Part shown: positions 1 to 14,300 of the stretch, in pieces
How the letters are laid out: every line of letters begins with the position of its first letter
Position numbering within the stretch: the first letter of the stretch is position 1
Assembly (NCBI GenBank): GCA_007844125.1
Contig: CM017558.1
Location: forward strand, 48,386,772-48,450,771
Direction: 5' to 3'
DNA length: 64,000 nt
Source: Sinonovacula constricta
Lineage: Eukaryota > Mollusca > Bivalvia > Cardiida > Solecurtidae
The notes under the pieces: generated by a model
What the model was told of the DNA's origin: nothing
Seen by the model: only the letters and a program-made list of their open reading frames with translations
The model's database searches: none
Program-made: the position numbers and the translations under genes

Positions 1-925
1 TAGATACCCCTAATTATCTCTGCACAGTCTACACAATTTGTGCTATTAGGCCATTTCTGAAAATATGTAGCCGAAAAAATATATGTCCGGGTCAACTGGC
101 GGGGCCTAGGCCGCCTCGGCCCACGGTAAATCCGGGACTGTTAATATTGTCTGAATTTCTGATGGATGTTCAGGAACGTGTTGTGCATTATTTCGCAACA
201 GAATACTTATGGAAGTTACTACTAAAACTCGTCTCATAAAACATACCAAAATTTCCTGTGAAGCCTTCAATAAATGGCCGACAAAAGTGTATGTACTGAT
301 TTGCGATACATTGCTTTTGTGAGGAGTGTGCTGACCTACATTGTGTCGATGGTTTGACCTATTTTGTCTTCATTCCTCCTTTATACTAACAAAAGCGTTA
401 TAATTGGCGAAATGTATTTCAGTAAGTCGACAAAAAAACAAGAGCACTAAAGAATGAAACGCCATTTTGTTATCTCTGCTGCATCTAAATTTCGCAATTC
501 ATATTCAAACGAATGTTCGAAAATGAATGTTACATAATAATCTTCCACATGTAATTTTGACCTTGTGTCAGTCACATTCTAGGAAGCTGCTTACCTCACT
601 GAGCACTATCTTACTCATTAAAAGAATGCCCTAAGTCACATGATATTATTTGCAGAAGATCTCGTCTATTCTGGAATGTTTTAATTGGTGATGCAATTTG
701 TACCTTCTCGGATAGTCTTGACAATAAAAAAAAATAAATAAAAAATAAAAAGAGAATCGGTAGAACCGATGGATGCTTGCCGAAGAAACGCCAACAGTTT
801 TTTTCTCTTTTTTTCTTTTTTCTTCTTTTTCATTCTCTCCTAGATATGTGTGTTTAAATAATAAAAGTATGAAAAATAATAAATGGAAATAACTTGTAAA
901 CTATGCAAAAGGGAGTTATGTTTCT
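1..925. other. AT-rich intergenic DNA, no gene seen
   Basis: No reading frame with recognisable content and no splice-consistent exon was found on either strand. From about 728 there are A-rich runs, then near 800 a T/C-rich run, which look like simple-sequence or retroelement-tail debris. Nothing here can be tied to CTL-1. Confidence 0.5.
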
Positions 926-1265
926 TGTACACTGCACTTTTTCTCATTGAGATCGATCAATCTAGGAAGTTTAATGTTGATATGCTCATGGTTATGGTGA
1001 CTGTACACTGCACTTGTCCTCATTGAGATCGATCAATCTAGGAAGTTTAATGTTGATATGCTCATGGTTATGGTGACTGTACACTGCACTTGACCTCTTT
1101 AACATCTATCTGCTTATGTAGTTTCATGTTGACACCTCTTACATTTTTATGTCATGCTTCAGACAAACTTATGACGGACGGACGGACGAACGAACAGGAC
1201 GGGACGGGAAGGACGAACAGACGGGCGATGCGGCGACTACATGCTCGCCCTTCTTGATCTACATT
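926..1265 (+). repeat. 76-bp tandem duplication in an interspersed repeat
   Basis: The segment starting tgtacactgcactt recurs at 926, 1002 and 1078, an exact spacing of 76 bp. The first two units are nearly identical and the third is diverged. A GACG/GAAC-rich stretch (about 1171-1230) and a short tail reading tgctcgcccttcttgat follow. This layout resembles interspersed elements common in bivalve genomes, but I cannot name the family. Confidence 0.6.
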
Positions 1266-2341
1266 AGAACTGAATAAAACCTTCAAGATTTAAAAGATCA
1301 CCCGTGTATACAACAAGTTTTTTAAAAAGACATCAGTGTGGGAATTCGAATTCGGATTTTGGATAACAACTACTTTACTTGGATTTCTAGTTAAAATGTC
1401 GCCATTTCCGGACATTTGCGGAAAATAGTGGTAATAAGTAATTTGTTCATTTAATTAAGTGAACAATTAATTTTATTTAGGACTTGGATCAGCTTGGACT
1501 TCATTCAATATACAAGATACAATATACATGTTTTGTTTGAAATATATGTGTTGAAATAATTTGTTACGTGTTTTGCTTAATAAAATATATTTTGCTGTAA
1601 AACTTGTTGCTGGCTTTTAATTTCTGTCACGCCATTGATCGTAACATAATGACAAGAATCTACTTGTTTCATTAAAAGTTGCCTGCTTATATCCAACATT
1701 GACACATTGGACTATAACGTGAGACACCACACCTGTAATAAAGTAACACATGTTTCACCAATAGGCATGATAAGGCTTAAAGGTGATATCCGATAGTTTG
1801 CCTATATTAAATACATGTATCAACAACTGAGCCTTGTTTGGGGGGTATTTCCGCATTATTTATGCAGAAAATCAAACTTTAGTCTAAGCAAAGACGATTT
1901 CAAACACAGTCTAAATTTTAAGACAGTACAACTCATAAAACAACTGAAAGTTTTCATTCTTTTAAAAATGATTAAATTTTCACTATTAGGATTTCTGCTT
2001 AAACAGAGCGGATCACCAGGCAGATGATATAAATTGAGCTTAAAAATAAGTGGTCATGTGGTTTTCTTAGTTTAAAAATCGTTAACTGTGCAGTGTGGCT
2101 CAGATAATGACATACAATTGTGGTGTTATGCTTCACCTTTTCTCATTTCGCCAGATATATTCAGGTAACAATAATCGTTTGGATTTTTGAGGAACTGGTC
2201 TAAACTGCCGGTACCCACCTTTAAGGTTCAAATCTATCACACCAAGTACGCTAGTGCCACCATTATCAGAATATTGTCCATTTAAGGTCCTGTTGACACA
2301 GTGCTGTAACCTACTAGCCCTGCTGGTTTCCTCGTTGTAAC
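1266..2341. other. Intergenic DNA upstream of CTL-1
   Basis: There is no gene in this stretch. Short similarity to the DNA upstream of CTL-2 begins near 1765 (gcatgataaggc) and resumes just before the start codon (ccattatcagaatattg at about 2259, against attatcagaatatagtc at about 19505). The roughly 450 bp between look like an insertion private to CTL-1. The 5' leader next to the ATG is conserved between the two genes, including taacctactag, so transcription probably starts near 2260. No clear TATA box is seen. Confidence 0.45.
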
Positions 2342-5300
2342 ATGGCTTCAATAACCTGCCTTATCCTCACTGTCGTCATCTGTGGGGCATGTAAGTAGCG
2401 TTTTGGTGCAAGCTATTTTCTTTATACAATCATATTGATAAAAAGATAAAACTTTTTGTTTCACTTGCTTTATTTCATAATTTTGGTATGTGAATACATC
2501 TCATAAACACAAGTCGTACCACTCAAATGCTGACAAACAAGAAAAGATCTCAGACATATGCCTGTATACAACAACTGACGCACCATAATGAAGCAGGGTG
2601 GTGTATTCTCGTTATTCGCTCCGCTTCATTTTTTGATTGTCTAGATATTACTGGTGGAGAAAGGACACTAGGACACATGTCTCAGTATAATCATTGACAT
2701 ACTCACAACTTATAAGTACATATGAGTAGTATGATGGAGCTATAACTGCCACCAGCTGAGCGGTGTTTGTCTCCTGACCGAAGCTTATTGAGCCCACAGC
2801 TGCAAAGGCGCTAACATTGACATGGACAAATGTTTCGAGGGAAGCGGTGTTACTTCTGGTCCGCAGAACGTCACTAGTTCCACTTGACCTGTGTTCAAAA
2901 GTTTAATTGTTACACACAGCAATCACTCAATTATCTAGGGATCTAGACACTTTTTAAAAGGCGTGCATATTTACTAGCAAGGAATAGATAATGTTGGCTC
3001 AGTACACATTGAAAAAATGGGTTAAACTTTCGTTTGCATGTTTCAAGTTATTTTTGTTGTTGTATGTTGTCGTTTGATATTATAAGCTGATGTTGTTGCT
3101 ATTTTCCTGATAACCATATTGAGCTATATGATTGTAAGGCTGATGTTGGAATATGAATTTAACAAAGTGCTGATATTGCATTTCTACAAAAGGAATGTGT
3201 ACAATTAACACCACTGATAACACAGCTTCCAACGCGATAACGCTACAAAGAACGTGTTTCTGAAACTGTTATGACATAAATGGTACGATGTGTTTGCAGT
3301 CGCTGTAGAATGTCCCAACGGCTGGACAACCTTTGGTGACTCCTGTTACCTGCACGGTTCACAGACCATGCACAACAGTGACGCTGAGGTAAGTGTTATT
3401 GGACTAAAGTGCAATACAGACATAGACTAATACAGACTTAGACTAATACAGATTTAGACTAACACAGACTTAGACTAATACAGGCTTAGAATAATACAGA
3501 CTTAGATTACCACATATTTAGACTTACACAGACTTAGATTAGCACAGATTTAGACTAACACAGACTTAGACTAATACAAACTTAGACTAATACAGACTTA
3601 GACTAATATAGACTTAGTCTTACACCGACTAATACAGACTCAGACTATAAGACTTAGACTAACACAGATTTAGACTAACACAGACTTGGACTAACACAGA
3701 CTTAGACTAACACAGACTTAGAATACCACAGATTTAGACTAATACAGACTTAGACTAACGCAGACTTAGACTAACAGACTAAGACTTACACCGACTTAGA
3801 CTAACACAGATTTAGACTAATACAGACATAGACTTTCACAAACTTATACTAATACAGACTTAGACTAACACAGACTTAGACTAATACAGACTTAGACTAA
3901 CACAGACTTAGACTTAGATAGTGGTATAGCTCCCTTGCTAACGCCCAAGCAAATATAAGGTAGATCCACGACTGGTTTGTCCGGTGTTGGGATACTTTGA
4001 CTGGGTGTGGTATCATGCCAGGTGTTCATGGCATGTTGTACACAGTGAAGGCATCACTATATCTGCTTCAAGGGGACACCGTCTCCAGGTAACTGAAATA
4101 CTGTTGGTGGGACGATAAACCCAATAAACAAACAAATAAATACGGATACACTCTGACACAAATGTGATATACAACATGTAAATATAAATGCAAAATATCT
4201 ACAGATATTATTTAAGGCGATACGATAAATGCAAAATATCTACAGATATTATTAAAGGCGATACGATAAATGCAAAATATCTACAGATATTATTTAAGGC
4301 GATACGATAAATGCAAAATATCTACAGATATTATTTAAGGCGATACGATAAATGCAAAATATCGACAGATATTATTTAGTTTAAACATATTTTATTCTCA
4401 CAATTGTATAAAACATTGTACATACACATTCACGAATATATAAAGTGAAAAGGATTTGAACGAAAGCTTAGCTTATGATGTTCATCTCCTGGATCATTAT
4501 AAAAACATACAAGATAAAGAACACGTTTATACATAGTAAACATTGATACTGGACATCTTAGATGAAATATCATGGGGATTTCTAAAAACTAGATTAAGTG
4601 ATATAGTGATAATCTATTATGAGTAGAAAGGATAGTGGTAATGTATAAGTATTATTGAAATTAGTGAGAAACAAATATTGACTTGTGATAAATAGAGGTC
4701 TACCGTGTTTACTGCTGCATATCATGCTTGTCAAACCTTTTAGTTTCTATAATATACGTATGGACACAATTAAATATTGTACAATTTTGTGTATATGTCA
4801 GAGACGGGTTACCAAATAATAGCACATTAACGTCAACGTTAAACCCATCTAATGAGCTTAACATATTTTCACGTTGTAGTGTGTATAAGCGACATTCTAG
4901 AAGAAAGTGTTTGTTGGACTCGACAGCTCCGCATCTACACTTCGGACTAGACTCAACCCCTTTGGAAGAAAGGTGTTGCTTTAATGAGCTGCAATTGGTA
5001 CGAAGTCGTGTATGAAGAATTTGGGCACGCCTGGTACCAAAGTTATAGAAAACCGGAACCTTCATTACGTCAAAATTTAGTAGAGATTTAAATAAGCTTA
5101 GAGTTGGTGTATTTCGTAAGTGATGCGGCAACATATTCCATTCACGAATAACTGAAGGAAGGAAAGAATTATAATATGACGATGTTCTGGCAAAGATTCC
5201 AGGGATGTTGTCGGCGTTTCGTAATTGATAACGTTGGTTTACTGGAGTCGTAGGAATCAATGAAGTTAAATAACTAGGAGTTAGGCCATTAACCATCTTA

Positions 5301-8300
5301 TAGAACAGTTTTAAACAATGCTTTCTTCGCCTAGTAGAAAGAGTTTCCCACCCAACCTCTTTCAAGAGTGTATTTATCCCTACTAGTTTTGTTGCCCCAG
5401 TAACAATACGGGCACATTCAATATTAATTTTTTCTAGCGCATCAGCTTCGTAATCCGCACAGTTATACCAAATGACGTTAGCGTATTCTAGAATAGGTCG
5501 GATGTAAGATACGTAAATTGTTTCGAGGGCTTTGCGGTCTAGGGAGAATTTGTGTTTACGAAGAATATTTACACGCTGCCATGCTTTGGTTTTGACGTAA
5601 TTAATATGATGGCTCCAAGAACAGTTATTTGACAATAAGACACCAAGATGTTTATGCTTAGTGACTTCGGGAATCAATTGACCATACATTAAAAGGCGGG
5701 GGTGATTGTTAGTCTTCTTGCGAGATATAATTAAAGATTCTGATTTGGATGGGTTGAAGTTTACCAGCCATTTTTGTGCCCACTTGCCTATTTTATTTAT
5801 ATCAGATTGTAAGTGATTTGCTGATGTTTCTGCATTGTCAGAAATTGTATAGAGACTAGTGTCGTCTGCGAAGAGATTTATATTGGATTCAATGCCGTCA
5901 ACAACATCATTTATAAATATAAGAAAAACCATTGGGCCCAATATAGAACCCTGCGGGACTCCAGCCTTAATTGATGCCCAGTCAGAAACTGCGCCAGGAA
6001 GGACGACTCTCTGTCGCCTTAACGACAAGTAGTCTTCATACCAATCTAAAAGAGGGCCCCTAATTCCCACAGCACTCAGTTTAGCGAGTAAGCCTTTATG
6101 CCAAACTTTATCAAAAGCCTTACTGATATCAAAAAAGACTGCTCTTACTTCTAGCCCATCGTCGAGTGCTTTGCAAAAGTTATTGTAGATTAAAGCAAGT
6201 TGATTAATAGTTGAGTCGCCGGGTATGAATCCAGATTGAAAAGGTGTAAAGAAATTAATACTACGGAGGTGGTTAAACGTGTGTTTGTAAACAAGACGTT
6301 CGAAAACCTTTTCCATTGTGTTAAGTTAAGATATCGGTCTATAATTATTTGGCAATGAAGCATCTCCTTTTTTAAAGACCGCTGTTACGTTTGCCTCTTT
6401 CCATATACTAGGGACTTTACCTAAACTTAAAGATTTATTAAACAGATCACACAAAGGAGAAGATAATTCATGTGCTAATTCGAGTAAAATTTTGTTGCTA
6501 ATACCATCGGGCCCTGCTGCCTTTCCTAAAGTTAGTGATTTTAGTGTTTCTTCAACTTCATATGGAGTCAAAAGTATATATTCAAGTGACTCATCGTACT
6601 GGCTTAAGTCAGAGGGAATGGATTTATTAGTGTCATCAATATCAGTCTGACTTTGAAAGAAGTTATTTAATAGGTTTGCCTTTTCGAAGTCATTTGACGT
6701 TGGCATGCATAAAGACTGGTTTATTAATGGTGGTATTGAGTGTTTTGATGACTTATTTATAAATGAGTTTAATACTTTCCAGAATTCTTTAGATGAAGGC
6801 TTACAACTTTTCAAATTATTAGTCAGATTGATGTAATACTCGAATTTTGCTTTACGAATTAAAGCTACCGTTTCATTCCTAGTCTGTCTGAATTTCTGCC
6901 AGTAATGTACTGACTGTGTTACTTTAGCTTTTTTATAAAAACGTTTTCTTTTACTAATATTTTTTTTAATTTCGCAAGTTAACCATGGTTGATCGTTCGG
7001 ATTGACTCTTATTCTTCTATTTGGTATATTATTTTTGGACAAATTTTGTATCATTTTTGTTACTCGAGATGCATATATATCAATATCATCATTCTTACAG
7101 TTTTCCCAGTTAGCAGAACTAATTTCTGCGCGCAAGTTTATATAATCACCTTGGTCATATTTCCATATATGTCTGAAGAAAGTTTTCTGCTTTGAATGAA
7201 TAAAACTATATAATACATAAACAGGACAGTGATATCGTATGTCCTGGTCAAGAAAATGGTCTAATACACCCGAATGCTTAACGTATTCTACGTTTGATAA
7301 TATGATAAGATCAATGAGAGATTCGGAGTTTTCAGTAAAATGTGTCGGTTCATTTATTACTTGATATAAATTAAATTGTTGTAATAAATCGTTGATCTTT
7401 TGGAATGAAGGTTTAGCTGGGGATAGTATATCAAGATTAAAGTCACCCATTAGAATTATGTCAGGCACTCCTGAGTTTTTTGCTTTATCTATTGAACATT
7501 CAATCATATCCATATATGTCTGATCGGCATTTGGGGGTCTGTATAGTGTACCAACTAATATTCGGTGGTTGTAAGAGGTTATCTCAATCCAGATACATTC
7601 AAGTTTATATATTTCAAGATCGTGTCTTCTTCTATGATGTATGTTATCTTTAACATAAATTATTACGCCACCGTGGCAGTCTCCAACTCTGTCAAACCTT
7701 TCGGGAGTAGAGTACGATGGTAAGATTATATCTGTTGTTTGGGTTATGGGACTAAGCCATGTTTCTGAAAATGATAGCACGTCAAAGTCGTTTAATTCAG
7801 CGTATAATATATCAATTTTATGACAAATACTTTGGACGTTGTAGTGAACACATGATAGGGACTGGCATGAGTTTATTAAGTTTGAAATTGAACAATGCGA
7901 AGAACTTAGAAAAGAGACATCAGGTGAGGAAGGACCAGGATTGGTCTTGACGTCGCCAGACATTATAAGTAGGATCCCAACCCACGTTACAAAAGTGCAG
8001 CAAAACAGAAGACTTGCACAGTCAGTACTAAAAGAAAGGTTTTTAAAAAATGTCGCACCTGGTTTGTATCTTGCAGCTTTCATAAAGATCTTGTTATTAT
8101 TAGATTTAAAAATTTGAATACGGATTGACATTAATTGCAGACCCTTATCCCAAAGTGCACATAGGAAGAACAAATGGTAAAAGATTACCAAATGCCCATG
8201 GCCTTGATACCGTAACATTACTACAACATTATTTGGAATATGGCATTTGCTTTTAGGTCGAGACGAAAATGTTTGTCTGTTGTTTATGTTATCATACATA

Positions 8301-11300
8301 ATCGTGATAAATAATGCATTTCTGAGTCATACCATCAACAAAAGGCACTATGACAAGCATCAATACAACAGCAAACACGAAGGGCGTATGAGCCCAGGCA
8401 GCATATATAGGCTGGACTTGAAACATGATGTAAAATGTAGACCATACTAAGACAAGTAAATATAAAAATAAGTAATAAAGAAGAGTATTATGCAAAAGAT
8501 TGGACACTGATACATGTTTGTGGGGTTCTCAGCTTAATTAAATCTATGAAAAAAGTGGTATTTTTCAGGAGACATACAAGTTTAAGTAATTCAGTACAAC
8601 AAGTAAGCAGGAGAAGAAAGGACACATGTTCAACTACACAAAGCTTATGACATATGGTATGGCGATGCATATGACAACCCACTCCAGTATGCGATAAGTG
8701 GATTATATTATGAACATAAGAAGCAATGAGTCATGTCTAGCCTTCTGTAAAAAGAAAAAAAAAAGAAAACAACAAGAACAAAGAGAACATCAACGATGTT
8801 GTGACGTACATGCAAAATAGTAATGGCATTATATATAAAATGGACAGGAGATCTTAACTGATAATAACCGATGTTAACCAACGCATTAACAGGTGTACCC
8901 CTAAGCGCTATTCTCATTGTTCATGTACAGCTTAGTATAACTCTGGTACATTTGTATGAATGCGATTCACGATTATGCAATAAGTGAATTGTATAATGAC
9001 ACATAGAAACAATGAGTCTTGTCTCGTCTTCTGTAAGGAAAAAAGCAATAAAAGTATCAACAGTGTTGTGGCGTACATGCTACAATAATAATGTCACAAA
9101 ATAAAACTGGGTGTGGGATCTTAACTGATAATAACAGGCATTTTACAACGCAGGAAAAAAAAATAAATAAAAGTTTTCACGATAAGCTAGTGGCCATTAT
9201 AATACAATGTGGAAATTTAGCAATCACTCATAATATGTCGGCTACCCGGCATTTAAATGTCACGTGGCTAGGAGTAAACACATGTTTGTGTTAGACAAGG
9301 CAAGGTGCTTCGACGTCACTCCTGAAGGTCAATAAGCAGGCCGCTTCTCGCCCCACTGACTATAAAAGTAAGGAGACCCAGCAGAGCCGGATTGATACAT
9401 GGTAATAATAACAGAATCACGTTTTATTCGTGCAATGAGGTAACTAGTTTATGTGTCAATTCATCAATGGAAAGTACACAGGACAGTTAGCGTTTACTAT
9501 GATATAGTAATCAATCAGTAAGGACACATTGGGATTAACACTTTGACCTGTTTATTAGTCAGAAGTTGTCGAGGTTAAGATCCGATGGTGAGGATACAAT
9601 GCGCCGAGATCCGTTATTGCATTTGATAAAGATGCGGCCATCAAATGACCATGCACTGTCGATCTTTTTGGATCTTACCATACCCCTGGCAGTGCGCAGC
9701 AACTCAGAACGGTACCGAGTTAGATCCTCGTTGATGAAGATTCCTCTATAAGCGGGATTACGTCTTAGCTCTGACTTACACTTCAGAAAAGATGAGCGTG
9801 AGCGATAGGAAACTTAACGATGATGTCAGGTGGACGCATAGGGGCATTTACATCTGGGAATCTTCTCGAACGAACTCGGTGTGAGCGGTCGATGTCGCTT
9901 AGAGACAGAACAACTTTGCAGGCTTTGGCTATGTCTAGCACTAGGGTGTCTGTGGATTCACCAGGGGTCACGGGTATGCCAGACAATCTCAGGCAAGAGC
10001 GTCGGGAGTATTGCTCGCCTTCGTCGAGTTGTCGATGAAATGTGTTGTTGGCAGACTCGACGTGAGTGATCCTATTTGTGAGCAATTCAATTTGGTCCCT
10101 TAGTTGCTTATTCTTATTCTTATTGTGAAAGCCTACAACTCAGGCTAGAATAACTACTGACCTATTCTAACTTTTATGGCAGAAGAAGGGACTACGGCTA
10201 ATTATGATCAGTAGGTGGTCGCGTGTCGTAAGAGTTAACACATCGCGTGGCGAAATAGCAATGTAGAGTACGTCATACTATGCAACCACTTTTTGTGTGT
10301 CCAGTGGGTGGAGTGACCGTTAAACACAGACTAGAGTTGGGAGTAGAGTCAAAACAAGAAGCTTTCGTTGATCTTGGTATCACGATCTCCCAATCAAGTG
10401 ATAATATAACTATGGTTATAATGTCATATAATGTCATCAACATTAAACTTCAAGGACGATCGTAGTTGCTATTAAGGTGCAATGACACACATTCGATTGT
10501 AAGAGTATGATGGAAAACAATATGGCGACTGAAGAAAATCGACCAACCTTAAATCAACACAGGCATCCGAAGTTAATTTCCAAATTCCAATATTTCCACA
10601 ATGTTGCACATTAACCACACCGTCAATAAATCACATTCGCTTTAAGCTACAAGTATCGCAACATTTTCTCCAAGAAATACCTACAAACCACACACTTGAG
10701 AGGAGCTCAAAAATTTTCAGCCCGCCATGATATCACGTGACCCATCTAATTGATATTATTTAAGGTGATACGATAAATGCAAAATATCGACAGATATCAT
10801 TTAAGGCGATACGATAAATGCAAAATATCGACAGATATTATTTAAGGCGATACGATAAATGCAATATATCGACAAATATTATTTAAGGCGATACGATAAA
10901 TGCAAAATATCGACCAAGATTATTTAAGGCGATACGATAAATGCAAAATATCGACAGATATCATTTAAGGCGATACGATAAATGCAAAATATCGACAGAT
11001 ATTATTTAAGGCGATACGATAAATGCAATATATCGACAAATATTATTTAAGGCGATACGATAAATGCAAAAGTATCTACAGATATTATTTAAGATGATAC
11101 GATGCAATTATTTTATACAGTATTGCGTTGTGCTGTAATGAAAATAACTAGAATCCTTTAAAATGTACACGTATATTACTTATTGTAAAGCAATTATGAA
11201 CTTGCGAAATGTTTTAAAAAAAATATAATGAGATGTAGTTTTTTTTACATATACCGTTGTATTTTAATATCACAAGTACATTTTATAATACATTGGAATA

Positions 11301-14300
11301 GAATGCCGCGGTTCCAAGAAATATAATCTTCATTTTGAATAAATTGAGCCTTCTATTCAAGTTAAAATTATGTCAGGTAAGTGTTTATAGTTCATTCATT
11401 TCCGGTTTGTGATAAATTGAAATATGTTGTAGATTTGATGTCTTATAAATCCCAAAATTATTCGCCGTTGTTAGATACAATTATCATTATAACAATACTC
11501 CATGCAATTAGTCGACCGCTTAAACCACGTTCCGAGTATAGAAAGCTTATATACAGTGCATAATAGTAAATACACTTATTGCGGTGTTTTGTTTTCTTTC
11601 TTCCCAGCAATTCTGTCATGGCCGACACGCAGGCGCCCATCTTGTTCACATTAACAACCACCAGGAGCAAGTGTTTATCAAAAGTTACCTGTCCTATTTT
11701 TCAGGTATCTTTCTTACTCTTTCTTTACGAGTTTTTAACTAATCAACAATTTAATTTTTTTTAAAAACTGGTTGTGCTTATATTACTGCTGAAGCTTGTA
11801 GACATGTATTGACTCACGGAGACTTGCGGTGACGCGTATAGACATAATATGGAAACGGTTGTAGTTTCTGGGCGAAGCTTAAAGCTCATTGGTCACAGTT
11901 GTAGACTGTCGATGATGTTCCAAGGCGGTAACTGTATGGTTTGCTCTATTTGCTTAATGACTCATCACAGATTTGTTCTTACTTTTACATTTGACTTGCA
12001 TTTGAATACCTTTGTCCTATGTCTGTTCGAAATTTGGTATGTGGTGCAATGCTCATAGGACGTTGTCATATTTTCTTATTTAGCATCTTGGTGATGCTTG
12101 TAGAATATAAGTAACTCTTGAAGACGCTTGTCAAGTGGTGATGCTTGTAAAAACGATGAAATATGTAGATATGAGATGACGCTTGAAGACATGTGATTAC
12201 GAAAATAGAAGACTCTTAGAGACCATTGTTAGTGCTTAGAGACAATTGAATACTAGATATTTTACAAAACCGCAAATTTAGAAGTTTTTCTTTTGACTTT
12301 TTATCAACAGCGGGTATACACTGGATTGGTCTGAATGATCGTAAGACGGAGGGTCAGTATGTGTGGACTGACCATCAGTCGGGTACCTTCTTCAACTGGG
12401 CACATGGACAGCCGGACAACCACAATGACGCCGACTGTGTTGCTGTCACCCGGAATGCCAGTTATCATTGGGTGGACTTCCAGTGCCACCATAACTACTA
12501 TCCACTGTGTGAACTGACGTAAGACACGATGTTTATCAAGTGTTTAATTTACCTTTTGTCTATGGGAGCTGTACCGCCAAAACCGTTACCAGTGTAGAAA
12601 CCTCCTGTCTTCGATAGACGTCACATGACCACATTCGCGGCGAGAAGCAGCGGGGCTCAAAGTCTCGAACCGTAATATCAAAGGCTGCTCCAAAGAAGAA
12701 GAAAAACATGGACCATGACGAGGGAAACAGAACAAATTACCTATTGAAATGATAAAGTTCTACAATTAAAAGCGACATTAGCTAAATGTTTTGCTAAAAG
12801 TTCTGCATCTAATTATGTTGATCTTGGAAGGAAAACCCCTAGCGACAGCGGGATTTAGCTTATTTTGGATGTCTTCTCCATGTGGCATTTGCCTAGTTTT
12901 GATCGGACCATGATCGACAGGTTAAGTAGAATTGTTTTTTTTTGCTATTTAGTTTGTACACGAATTGCATACGCAGTGTTTTTTAAAAAAACAATATTCT
13001 TTATTATGTACATGTTTCAGGAGTCATAACATGGTAGTAGGGTCCACTCATGTTGTGCCTCCAACGCCAACTGAAACTGTGCCTGTAATACATACCGCGC
13101 CAACTCACCCAACGTAAGTAGCACGTTATTCTTCATTTTCCTCACGTTGTGGTACTGTTTGGATTGTTTCCGAAGTTAGTGTTCGGTTAAAAAATAGTGC
13201 TGTCTTTGCCGCGGTAGTATGTCATACACTGTGAGCCTTCTTTCCTGCCATAAATTGAGATGCTGTTTTATTCCGACAGACACAAGCAATGCATTTTCAC
13301 TAGTATTGTCTTAAAGACCTTTAAGATATAATTAATTCCGAAACTGAATCCTTCCGTGCCTGATCCCTGCCCCTTTATTTTGTGTCACCATTTTCCGGGG
13401 AACCTTTCGTGTTATAAGCAAAGTAAAAACTATTTGCATTGGTATTATAACTTTATATTTGAATCACCTACCAAAATAATATACAGATATAATTGTTAAA
13501 TCTTATCATCAAGGGGCCTTGACGTTCGTCTGATTCAAAATATTTTCTCTTAAAAGTAAAAACTCAAAATTTCGCCTTTTTAAGAGTTCAAAGTTAGCAA
13601 TTGTTCTTCTATATATTTTCAACAGAGGATGGCCGCCGCCATATTCCACCCCCAGAAAAAAAGTCTGCAAATTAATAGGTGGTCAAGAAATCAAAGGATA
13701 TCAATTTAAATGTCTTAAGAGCAAGTGGCGACAGTTGTACCCACTGTTTCTAGTGATTATCTTACCATCATAGCTCTTATGCAAAAAGAAGTCAATATGG
13801 GTTGTGACGTTTACCTATCTAGGAAATTACACATTTTGTCAATGGAATAAACCCCTTAATGCAGACCCTCCAACCCCAAATCGAGTCTAAATTGGCTGCC
13901 ATTATCATACTAAGACAGTAACTCTAAAATATTTTCTTGACATAAAATTGACGACTCGACATTTCTTTGCAGGGCTGTTATTGAAACGGAGGTTCCCATC
14001 GTAAATCATGGAGCCACGTAAAGGCGTTGTTTATAATAAATAAAATATCCCATCATGATCAAATAAATGCACTGTTAGGTTTAAAGTTCATGTTTAAAAC
14101 TGCATGAAAACAGCAACCTCTCACTTGTTGATATGCTTTATATTATCAAGGCGACATATGGTTATTTTATCTAGACAAAGGGAATAAAAATAAAATCTGC
14201 TTATTTGACATACATGTATTTATAAATCGTAACAAGTGTTTAAAATAAGTAGTTAACTAATACAAAATATTCAGTTCTCATATGTCATTATTGGAGACAG

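Larger units (their letters stand above)
4379..10751 (-). mobile_element. Near full-length CR1/Jockey-type non-LTR retrotransposon (LINE)
   Basis: The element is bounded by an 11-bp direct repeat gatattattta (4368-4378 and 10752-10762), read as a target-site duplication inside the 41-bp minisatellite. The - strand order is a 5' leader (10751 to about 10130), ORF1 (about 10130-9559), an inter-ORF region (9558-8300), ORF2 (8299-4709) and a 3' UTR (4708-4379). ORF2 has an APE-type endonuclease then reverse transcriptase, the order used by elements that prime on nicked target DNA. It lies antisense in intron 2 of CTL-1. Damage is light: one stop codon in ORF2 and one frameshift in ORF1. The copy is therefore probably young but not self-sufficient. 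CR1 versus Jockey clade is inferred from motifs only. Confidence 0.92.

Noticed and set aside
1815..2027. 70-codon frame upstream of CTL-1
   Set aside because: It has no signal, domain or counterpart upstream of CTL-2, and lies in sequence that looks like a private insertion.
8247..9294. Several 60-71 codon frames on both strands
   Set aside because: They lie in the inter-ORF region of the LINE, partly in duplicated segments, and show no recognisable protein.
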